From Pseudomonadota bacterium (lineage in GTDB: Bacteria; Pseudomonadota; Alphaproteobacteria; Caulobacterales; Caulobacteraceae): a stretch of DNA of 11,869 nucleotides. Positions 1-8,814 of the stretch are shown here, piece after piece; the first letter of the stretch is position 1; the number at the start of each line of letters is the position of its first letter. The position numbers were made by a program, and so were the translations under genes. The stretch is taken from contig JAEYAO010000030.1 of NCBI GenBank assembly GCA_023456105.1, positions 1 to 11,869 of the forward strand, in the 5' to 3' direction. The notes beneath the pieces are model-generated. The model searched no databases. It had not been told where the DNA came from and saw only the letters and a list, made by a program, of their open reading frames with translations.

Positions 1-3361
<3,361 letters not shown>

Positions 3362-3389
3362 TCAATGTTTCCCAATCCGCGAAGGCCTG

Positions 3390-3428
3390 GGCGGGCCCTC
3401 GCGTCAAATGCGGCGGCCACGGCCCGCC
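3390..3428 (-). promoter_or_regulatory. Inverted repeat in the rpoB leader, close to the ribosome binding site
   Basis: GGCGGGCC (3390-3397) and GGCCCGCC (3421-3428) form a perfect 8-base inverted repeat with a 23-base loop, ending about 28 bases before the rpoB ATG. In the transcript it would form a GC-only stem just upstream of the ribosome site. No T-run follows, so it is not an intrinsic terminator. It could influence translation or processing, but such repeats also arise by chance in DNA this GC-rich. Confidence 0.4.
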
Positions 3429-3429
3429 T

Positions 3430-3464
3430 TTCGGCGTCCGCAGCCTTGTTTCTTCGGCGTCCGC
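3430..3464 (-). repeat. Perfect 12-base direct repeat in the rpoB leader
   Basis: TTCGGCGTCCGC occurs at 3430-3441 and again at 3453-3464, with starts 23 bases apart; on the rpoB strand it reads GCGGACGCCGAA twice. The spacing is about two helical turns, which would suit a dimeric DNA-binding protein. A repeated RNA motif is equally possible because the region is probably transcribed. Function is unknown. Confidence 0.5.
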
Positions 3465-3502
3465 CCTCGGCCGGATCACGGCCTGGACGCCTCAAATGAA
3501 CC

Positions 3503-3522
3503 GGCTCCCTTGGGAAGGAGCC
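3503..3522. promoter_or_regulatory. Hairpin in the rpoB leader
   Basis: GGCTCC (3503-3508) and GGAGCC (3517-3522) pair across an 8-base loop, and CTT/AA inside the loop can extend the stem with a bulge. A second, weaker stem (CCGGT 3534-3538 with ACCGG 3552-3556) lies next to it. Neither is followed by a T-run on either strand. They are recorded as structure in the untranslated leader, not as terminators. Confidence 0.4.
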
Positions 3523-3605
3523 GCGCCTTCGCACCGGTCGGAGGGCGACGAACCGGGCCTCGGCGCTTGCGCGCAGACTCGTGGCTGAGTGTTGCGGAAG
3601 GCGGA

Positions 3606-3611
3606 CTTATA
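3606..3611 (-). promoter_or_regulatory. Candidate -10 element of the rpoB promoter
   Basis: On the minus strand the hexamer TATAAG sits in otherwise GC-rich DNA and is preceded by an AT-rich patch (CCTTTATTTCG) at the -35 distance. No good TTGACA or TTGACG match is present at 16-18 bases. If used, it would start transcription near 3599 and give rpoB a leader of about 235 bases. It was chosen only as the best -10-like hexamer in the region. Confidence 0.35.
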
Positions 3612-3742
3612 CGCGCTTCCTTGACGAAATAAAGGCCCGCGCGGAACCTTTTGCACGATGAGGAAGCGGCGCCGAAATTCTCCGGCGAACCATGCAAGCG
3701 AGCAGCCGCAGTGTGCAGCCTCGTGGCCGCACGAGCTGCTGA

Positions 3743-3771
3743 TTGACAAGCTTTGCAGATCGCAGTGATGC
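3743..3771 (+). promoter_or_regulatory. Possible promoter for the lipoprotein hydrolase gene
   Basis: A perfect -35 hexamer TTGACA lies at 3743-3748, 48 bases before the preferred ATG. At 17 bases spacing the -10 position reads TGATGC, a poor match, and no Caulobacter-type GCTANAWC box is found at the usual distance. The -35 match is good enough to record, but the promoter is unproven. Confidence 0.3.
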
Positions 3772-3796
3772 TCCCGTCTGAACGGGGATGTTACAG

Positions 3797-4666
3797 ATGA
3801 CAAAGCGCGCCTTAGCGGCATTGAGCACGGCGGTCGCGCTCTCCGGCTGCATGTCGGTGAACGTGTCCGAAGACGCCTTCTTCTATCCGGACAGCCGGCT
3901 CAAAGCCGAAAACATAGTCCTGCCCGCCGGCCGTCCGACCGCCCAAGCGGCCGAGACGATGACCCTGTCCTACGCCGGCGGCGTGGTGGGCGCGACGCGG
4001 GTTCGCACCGGGCGAGCCGACGCACCGCTGATCCTGTTCTGCGGCGGCAACATGTTCCGGCGCAGCAACGGCGCCGGCTCGGTCGCCGAGAAGCTCTCGC
4101 CGTTGGGCGACGTCCTGATGTTCGATTACCCAGGCTACGGGGACACCCAGGGAACCGCCGACTACGCCAGCTTCTATGCAGCAGGCGAGGTGGTGGCGCA
4201 GACGGCGCGCGCCCAGGCGAATGCGGAGGGCCGCCGCCTGATCGGCTGGGGACACTCGCTGGGCGGCCCGGTCTGCGCGAGCGCCGCCGCCTTTGCACGC
4301 GCCGACGCCCTGGTGCTGGAGACCACCACCCCAAGCGCCCGCGCCGCCGTGAACGCCCAGGTCGGCTGGCTGCGCCCCCTGGTCCGGGTGCATCTGGCGC
4401 CGCAGCTCGGCTCCATCGACGTGCCCGAGACCCTGCGCGGCTATTCCGGCCAGGTCGTGGTGCTGGAGGCCGGGCGAGACCGCACCCTGTCGCCGTCGCT
4501 CAGCCGCCGCCTCGCCCGCGAGCTCCAGGCGGAAGGCGTTGCGGTGCAGCGTCTGGTCTTTCCCCAGGCCGATCACCAGACCGTGGACGATCAGCCGGAC
4601 TTCAGGCCGCGCCTCGCCGCTGCGCTGAACCTGCCCCCTCTGGACGTCGCGGCCTCGCGCCCCTAA
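3797..4666 (+). CDS. Alpha/beta-hydrolase lipoprotein
   Basis: This is a 289-residue serine hydrolase predicted to be lipid-anchored in the envelope; its substrate is unknown. The N-terminus MTKRALAALSTAVALSGC is a lipoprotein signal with lipobox LSGC (Cys18). The +2 residue is Met rather than Asp, so the outer membrane is the expected location. The alpha/beta-hydrolase core shows an oxyanion loop FCGGN (about 81-85), FDYPGYGDTQG (about 109-119), the nucleophile elbow GHSLGG (Ser154), an acid in GRDRT (Asp228) and a histidine in ADHQT (His260). The triad is complete. An in-frame ATG at 3788 abuts the GGGG ribosome site at 3784-3787, which leaves no spacing, whereas ATG 3797 sits 9 bases downstream of it and begins a clean signal peptide. 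The FKBP gene starts 9 bases after the stop, so co-transcription is likely. The fold resembles COG1073/ABHD-type hydrolases, which include esterases, lipases and peptidases. Confidence 0.88.
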   Translation: MTKRALAALSTAVALSGCMSVNVSEDAFFYPDSRLKAENIVLPAGRPTAQAAETMTLSYAGGVVGATRVRTGRADAPLILFCGGNMFRRSNGAGSVAEKLSPLGDVLMFDYPGYGDTQGTADYASFYAAGEVVAQTARAQANAEGRRLIGWGHSLGGPVCASAAAFARADALVLETTTPSARAAVNAQVGWLRPLVRVHLAPQLGSIDVPETLRGYSGQVVVLEAGRDRTLSPSLSRRLARELQAEGVAVQRLVFPQADHQTVDDQPDFRPRLAAALNLPPLDVAASRP

Positions 4667-4675
4667 GCCCCGCCC

Positions 4676-5218
4676 ATGACCCGCATCGCCCTGGCCGCCC
4701 TGGCCGCCTCAGCCGTCGCCGCCTGCGCGCACCGCGAGCCCGTGTCCTATCCCGAGACCCAGTTGGCGGCCGCCCGCGCCGCGGACAATGTCGCGACGCC
4801 CGGGACGCAGGAAGGCTGGGACGCCGGCAACGCCGCCTATCTGGTCTGGAGCGGTGCGCGGCGCGGCTGGACCACCACTGAGAGCGGGCTTCAGTATCGC
4901 CGCGTCGGCAGGGCGCATCCCGAGGGCGCGCAGCCGGCGGCGACCGACACGGTTCGCGTCCACTATCGCGGGACCTTCATCGATGGGCGCGAATTCGACA
5001 GCTCCTACGCTCGCAATGAGCCCGCCGAGTTCCCGCTGAACCGCGTCATCAAGGGCTGGACCGAAGGCGTCGCCTTGATGCGCGAGGGCGAGACGTTCGA
5101 GCTCGTCATCCCTGCTTCGCTCGGCTACGGCTCGCGCTGGGTGGGCGGAGACGAACTGCCGCCGAATTCGACGCTGCTGTTCACCGTCGAACTGCTGGAC
5201 GTGAAACCGGCGACCTGA
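4676..5218 (+). CDS. FKBP-type peptidyl-prolyl cis-trans isomerase, lipoprotein
   Basis: This 180-residue protein is predicted to catalyse prolyl cis-trans isomerisation and help fold exported proteins. Its N-terminus MTRIALAALAASAVAAC has a lipobox-like VAAC (Cys17), suggesting a lipid anchor. A linker of about 70 residues precedes the FKBP domain at roughly 90-177. The residues that line the FKBP12 pocket are all recognisable: Tyr97 (VHYRG), Phe107/Asp108 (EFDSS), Phe119, Val124/Ile125 and Trp128 (RVIKGW), Tyr151 (LGYGS) and Phe169 (LLFTVELLDV). The active site therefore looks complete. The gene starts 9 bases after the lipoprotein hydrolase and has no clear Shine-Dalgarno, so translation may depend on coupling to that gene. 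The domain layout recalls FkpA/Mip-type chaperones but lacks a long dimerisation helix. Confidence 0.93.
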   Translation: MTRIALAALAASAVAACAHREPVSYPETQLAAARAADNVATPGTQEGWDAGNAAYLVWSGARRGWTTTESGLQYRRVGRAHPEGAQPAATDTVRVHYRGTFIDGREFDSSYARNEPAEFPLNRVIKGWTEGVALMREGETFELVIPASLGYGSRWVGGDELPPNSTLLFTVELLDVKPAT

Positions 5219-5223
5219 GGGCA

Positions 5224-5247
5224 CGGCCTCTGCTCGCAGCCGCTTTT
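5224..5247 (+). terminator. Weak candidate intrinsic terminator after the FKBP gene
   Basis: Five bases after the FKBP stop, CGG (5224-5226) can pair with CCG (5240-5242) and CTGC (5230-5233) with GCAG (5236-5239). This gives a bulged 7-pair hairpin, with C and then TTTT following it. The inner loop is only two bases and the T-run is short, so efficiency is doubtful. Its position fits the end of a two-gene unit. Confidence 0.3.
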
Positions 5248-5376
5248 CCACCAGCCCATCGAACTTGCCCCAGCGTTAACCACCCTGTGGTGTGGACACC
5301 CTGACCGACGCCCTCCATCGTCGGGAGTGTTCGCGGCGCTCCCCTCCCCCTGAAGCGCGCCGCTGCAAGGATGCCG

Positions 5377-5640
5377 ATGCCGCGCTACTTCCTTCATCTC
5401 CGCCGGGGCGAAGAGGCGTTCCTGGACGCCGAGGGTTCGGAGTTCGCCGACTTGGAGGCGCTGCGGCGCGCGGCGCTCCATGACGCTCGCGACACCATGT
5501 CCTGGGACATCAAGGAGGGCCGGCTGGACCTGAGCTTTCGCATCGAGGCGGTGGACCAGTCCGGGCGCACGGTGCTGTCGCTGGGCTTCGATGAAGCGGT
5601 GACGATCACCCAGCCAGAAAGGCTTCGGCGCGGAGGCTGA
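5377..5640 (+). CDS. Small DUF6894-like protein
   Basis: This is an 87-residue protein with no signal peptide, cysteine cluster or membrane segment. It begins MPRYFLHLRRGEE and continues with an aspartate-rich EGSEFADLEALRRAAL stretch, then RLDLSFRIEAVD and a closing beta-rich segment. The layout (MPRYF.HL, D..G.E..DL..A...A, grIdLs..iev.d..G) matches the small alphaproteobacterial proteins grouped as DUF6894, whose function is not known to me. An in-frame ATG lies at 5371, but AAGG at 5367-5370 directly abuts it and stands 6 bases from ATG 5377, so the shorter form is preferred. It lies 158 bases after the FKBP gene, a gap with no recognisable promoter (only a 5-pair hairpin at 5279-5291). 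The next hydrolase starts 50 bases downstream. Its neighbours do not suggest a role. Confidence 0.8.
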   Translation: MPRYFLHLRRGEEAFLDAEGSEFADLEALRRAALHDARDTMSWDIKEGRLDLSFRIEAVDQSGRTVLSLGFDEAVTITQPERLRRGG

Positions 5641-5690
5641 CGCTTCGCCGCAGCACGGAACCGCGCCCGCCTGCCCGCGCTTCGGCCGTC

Positions 5691-6701
5691 ATGACACATC
5701 GCCTCTCCATCGCCGCCGCCCTATCCTTCGCCCTGCTGTCGGCGACCGCGGCGTCCGCCCAAGATCGACCGACCTACGGTCCTCGCCTGGAGGGCTACGC
5801 CTATCCTCATCCCGTCCAGAGCTTCGCCTTCACCTCCCAGCGCCAGCCGCTGGAGATGACCTACATGGACGTGGCGCCCAGCGGACCGGCGAACGGCCGC
5901 ACGGTGGTGCTGCTCCACGGCAAGAACTTCTGCGCCGCCACCTGGGCGCCGACGATCGAGGTGCTGTCTCAGGCCGGCTTCCGCGTTCTGGCCGTCGATC
6001 AGGTCGGCTTCTGCAAGGCGTCCAAACCGCAAGGCTACCAGTTCAGCCTGCCGCAGCTGGCGACGAACACCCGCGCCCTGATGGCGCATGCCGGCGTAGA
6101 ACGGGCCGTGATCGTCGGGCATTCGATGGGCGGCATGCTGGGCGCGCGCTTCGCCATCCAGCATCCCGAAGCGGTCGAGCGGCTGGTGCTGGTCAACCCG
6201 ATCGGGCTGGAGGACTGGCAGGCCGAGGGCGTGCCCTACGCCCCGCTCGACGCCGCCTACGAGACCGAGCGCAAGACCAGCTTCGACAGCATCAAGGCGT
6301 ATCAGCGCAAGTTCTACTACGACGGCGACTGGAAGCCGGAGTACGATGCCCCCGTCGAGATGCTGGCGGGGATGTATGCGGGCCCGGGCGGCGACGCCGT
6401 CGCCTGGAACCAGGCCCAGACCTCCGACATGATCTTCACCCAGCCGATCGTGCACGAACTCGGCCTCATCTCCGCGCCGACCACGCTGATCATAGGCCAG
6501 ACCGACCGCACGGCGCCCGGCGCGAACCGCGCATCACCGGAGGTTCAGGCGCGCTTGGGCGATTATTCCGCGCTCGGCCGCCGCACCGCCGAGGCCGTGC
6601 CGAACGCCAGGCTGGTGGAGTTCGAAGATCTTGGCCACGCGCCGCAGATCGAGGATCCCGACCGCTTTCATCGCGCGCTGCTGGACGCGCTCGCCGACTG
6701 A
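5691..6701 (+). CDS. Secreted alpha/beta-hydrolase
   Basis: This is a 336-residue hydrolase with a cleavable Sec signal (MTHRLSIAAALSFALLSATA, then ASA before QD at about 23/24), so the mature enzyme is periplasmic or secreted. The core shows LLHGKNF (oxyanion region, His76-Gly77), the elbow GHSMGG with Ser145, an acid in QTDRTAPG (Asp272) and LGHAPQ with His316. All triad members are present. A cap region of about 80 residues follows the nucleophile strand. It resembles the large group of haloalkane-dehalogenase/epoxide-hydrolase/esterase-like proteins. It has Cys81 (NFCAATW) after the oxyanion loop and Cys108 (QVGFCKASKP) where relatives often have glycine; being exported, these could form a disulfide. 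No clear Shine-Dalgarno precedes ATG 5691. The M61 gene begins 64 bases later. Substrate cannot be inferred. Confidence 0.87.
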   Translation: MTHRLSIAAALSFALLSATAASAQDRPTYGPRLEGYAYPHPVQSFAFTSQRQPLEMTYMDVAPSGPANGRTVVLLHGKNFCAATWAPTIEVLSQAGFRVLAVDQVGFCKASKPQGYQFSLPQLATNTRALMAHAGVERAVIVGHSMGGMLGARFAIQHPEAVERLVLVNPIGLEDWQAEGVPYAPLDAAYETERKTSFDSIKAYQRKFYYDGDWKPEYDAPVEMLAGMYAGPGGDAVAWNQAQTSDMIFTQPIVHELGLISAPTTLIIGQTDRTAPGANRASPEVQARLGDYSALGRRTAEAVPNARLVEFEDLGHAPQIEDPDRFHRALLDALAD

Positions 6702-6755
6702 CGCTTGACTGCGGGAGGCCTGCGGCGGAGGGTCGCACCTTCCCCCAGCCCCCGC

Positions 6756-6768
6756 GGAGCCCGCCTTG
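6756..6768 (+). promoter_or_regulatory. Ribosome binding site and TTG start of the first M61 gene
   Basis: GGAG at 6756-6759 stands 6 bases before a TTG at 6766-6768. Upstream in the same frame there is no ATG or GTG before a stop (TGA 6706-6708), and starting at TTG yields a complete signal peptide. This decides the start codon. Confidence 0.75.
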
Positions 6769-8736
6769 TTTCCTGCCCGTCTCGCGCTGCTTGGCGCAGC
6801 CAGCCTGCTCGTCCTCGCCTCGCTGGGGCCGCCGGCGGTCGCCCAGCAGGCCGCTGCGCCGGCCCCCGCCGTCGCCGGCCCAGCCCTGCCCATCGCGCTG
6901 CCGCCGCTGCCACAGGTGCAGGACGCGCCCTGGCCTGGCGTGGTGCGGCTGCAGGTCGACGCCACCGACCTGAACCGCCGCATCTTCGACGTCACCGAGA
7001 CCATCCCGGTGGAGCGTGCGGGGCCGCTGGTGCTGTTCTTCCCGGAATGGCTGCCCGGCAACCACGGGCCGGTCGGCCCCATCGCCCAGCTCGCGGGGCT
7101 CGAGATCACCGCCAATGGCCAGAGGGTGGAGTGGGTGCGCGACACCCTGCACCCCTTCGCGTTCCACCTGGAGGTTCCGCAGGGCGCCAGCGAGATCACG
7201 GCCCGCTTCCAGCACCTGTCGCCGACCACCGGCAGCCAGGGTCGCGTCACCATGACGGCCGAGATGCTGAACATTCAGTGGGAAAAGATGCTGCTCTATC
7301 CCGCCGGCCGCTGGTCGCGGAACATCACGGTCCAACCCAGCGTCACCCTGCCCGACGGCTGGCGCTTCGGCACGGCGCTGGAGCCGGAAACCGCGTCCGG
7401 AGCGGTCACCACCTTCAGGCCCGTGAACCTCGAGGTGCTGGTCGACAGCCCCATGTTCGCCGGCGTCCACTATCGCCAGATCGACCTTGATCCGGGCGGC
7501 CGTTCGCCCGTGCGCGCCAACATCGTCGCAGACAAGCCCGAGAGTCTCGAAGCCACCGACGAGCAGGTCGGCATTCTGCGCGATTTGATCACCCAGGCCG
7601 ATCGCCTCTATGGAGCGCGCCACTTCGATCATTACGACTTCCTGATCGCCATGACGGACAAGCTGGGCGGAATCGGGCTGGAGCATCACCGCTCGTCCGA
7701 GAACTCGGTCGATCCCGAGTTCTTCACCGGATGGGCCACCCACGTCGGCGACCGGGACCTGCTGGCGCACGAGTACAACCACTCCTGGGACGGCAAGTGG
7801 CGCCGCCCGGCCGATCAGCTGGTCCCCAACTTCAACACCCCGCTGCAGAACAGCCTTCTGTGGGTCTATGAGGGCCAGACTCAATACTTCGGCCAGGTGC
7901 TGGCCGCCCGCTCGGGCCTGACCACCAAGCAGCAGGCTCTGGACAGCCTGGCCATGACGGCGGCGACCTTCGACACGCGTGTCGGCCGCCAGTGGCGCGC
8001 CATGCAGGACACCACCAACGACCCGATCATCAGCCAGCGCCAGCCCAAGGGCTGGCTGTCGTGGCAGCGGGACGAGGACTACTATTCGGAAGGCCAGCTG
8101 ATCTGGCTGGACGTGGACACCCTGATCCGCGAGCGCACCAATGGCCGCAAGTCGCTGGACGATTTCGCCCGCGCCTTCTTCGGCGTCGAGGACGGCGACT
8201 ACACGCCCGCGCCCTACACCTTCGAGGATGTGGTCCGCACCTTGAACGGCGTGGTCCCGTACGACTGGGCCGACTTCCTGCGCACCCGCCTGGACGGTCA
8301 CGGACCCGGCGCTCCGCTGGACGGACTCGCGCGCGGCGGCTACCGCCTCGTCTACGCCGAGACGCCCAGCGACTGGCAGAAGACCCTGTATGGCGAATAC
8401 AAGCGCAATGACTTCACCTACTCGCTGGGCATCCAGACCGGTGAGGGCAATGTGATCCGCAGCGTCCAGTGGAACAGCCCCGCCTTCCAGGCGGGGCTCG
8501 CCACCGGCATGGAGATCGTCGCCGTGAACGGAAGGGCCGCGTCGCCCAGCGCCATCTCGGAGGCCATCACCGCCGCCAAGGACCCGAACACGGCCGTGGA
8601 GCTGATCCTCAAGGACGCCGACCGCTACCGCACCGTGCGCATCGACTACCACGACGGCCTGCGCTACCCGCGGCTTGAGCGGATCGCCGGTACGCCCGAC
8701 CGGCTGGGCGACATTCTGACGCCGCGCCGGCGTTAG
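6766..8736 (+). CDS. M61-family (glycyl aminopeptidase-like) metallopeptidase with PDZ domain, paralogue 1
   Basis: This is a 656-residue exported zinc peptidase. A Sec signal (MFPARLALLGAASLLVLASL, cut near AVA/QQ at 26) is followed by a Pro/Ala-rich linker. An all-beta N-terminal domain typical of M61 comes next (VDATDLNRRIFDVTETIPV and FFPEWLPGNHGPVGPI). The catalytic domain carries IGLEHHRSSE (about 303-312), the zinc motif HEYNH (His335, Glu336, His339) and the third zinc ligand in WVYEGQTQY (Glu369). A PDZ-like domain spans about 552-635, ending in a YPRLERIAG...RRR tail. The layout matches M61 enzymes such as Sphingomonas glycyl aminopeptidase, which removes N-terminal Gly/Ala. That specificity is known for the family but not shown here. 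Translation starts at TTG. A strong terminator follows the stop, and a close paralogue lies immediately downstream. Confidence 0.92.
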   Translation: MFPARLALLGAASLLVLASLGPPAVAQQAAAPAPAVAGPALPIALPPLPQVQDAPWPGVVRLQVDATDLNRRIFDVTETIPVERAGPLVLFFPEWLPGNHGPVGPIAQLAGLEITANGQRVEWVRDTLHPFAFHLEVPQGASEITARFQHLSPTTGSQGRVTMTAEMLNIQWEKMLLYPAGRWSRNITVQPSVTLPDGWRFGTALEPETASGAVTTFRPVNLEVLVDSPMFAGVHYRQIDLDPGGRSPVRANIVADKPESLEATDEQVGILRDLITQADRLYGARHFDHYDFLIAMTDKLGGIGLEHHRSSENSVDPEFFTGWATHVGDRDLLAHEYNHSWDGKWRRPADQLVPNFNTPLQNSLLWVYEGQTQYFGQVLAARSGLTTKQQALDSLAMTAATFDTRVGRQWRAMQDTTNDPIISQRQPKGWLSWQRDEDYYSEGQLIWLDVDTLIRERTNGRKSLDDFARAFFGVEDGDYTPAPYTFEDVVRTLNGVVPYDWADFLRTRLDGHGPGAPLDGLARGGYRLVYAETPSDWQKTLYGEYKRNDFTYSLGIQTGEGNVIRSVQWNSPAFQAGLATGMEIVAVNGRAASPSAISEAITAAKDPNTAVELILKDADRYRTVRIDYHDGLRYPRLERIAGTPDRLGDILTPRRR

Positions 8737-8761
8737 ACGATTGCATCATCGACCTTGACGC

Positions 8762-8800
8762 AAGGGAGGCGCGCGGCCGAGGTTGCGCGCCTCTCTTTTT
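8762..8800 (+). terminator. Strong intrinsic terminator between the two M61 genes
   Basis: GAGGCGCGC (8766-8774) and GCGCGCCTC (8785-8793) are perfect complements across a 10-base loop. The stem extends outward through a G-T, a G-C and two A-T pairs to about 13 pairs, and runs into TCTTTTT. The T-run lies on the plus side only, so it would stop rightward transcription. It begins 26 bases after the first M61 stop and ends 14 bases before the second M61 ATG. Confidence 0.88.
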
Positions 8801-8814
8801 GTCCGGACTCATCG

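Larger units (their letters stand above)
3362..3796. other. Divergent intergenic region between rpoB and the lipoprotein hydrolase
   Basis: This 435-base stretch has no convincing gene; open frames in it have no recognisable product and overlap one another. It holds the leader and candidate promoter of rpoB on the minus strand, and a possible promoter with a ribosome site for the rightward gene. Inverted repeats occur at 3390-3397/3421-3428, 3503-3522 and 3534-3556, and a direct repeat at 3430-3441/3453-3464. One GACTC (GANTC) site, the target of the CcrM methylase in Caulobacterales, lies at 3576-3580; a single site is not informative. rplJ and rplL, which precede rpoB in many bacteria, are absent from this position. 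Confidence 0.8.

Noticed and set aside
5279..5291. Small hairpin ACCAC-CCT-GTGGT before the DUF6894-like gene
   Set aside because: Five-pair stem with a 3-base loop and no T-run; too weak to call a terminator or operator.
6490..8652. 720-codon open frame on the minus strand across the first M61 gene
   Set aside because: It is antisense to an intact, motif-complete peptidase, has low-complexity composition and no domain; a third-position GC artefact.
8755..8814. N-terminal extension of the second M61 protein from TTG 8755
   Set aside because: It would translate through the terminator hairpin and place about 20 polar residues before a good signal peptide; ATG 8815 is better.
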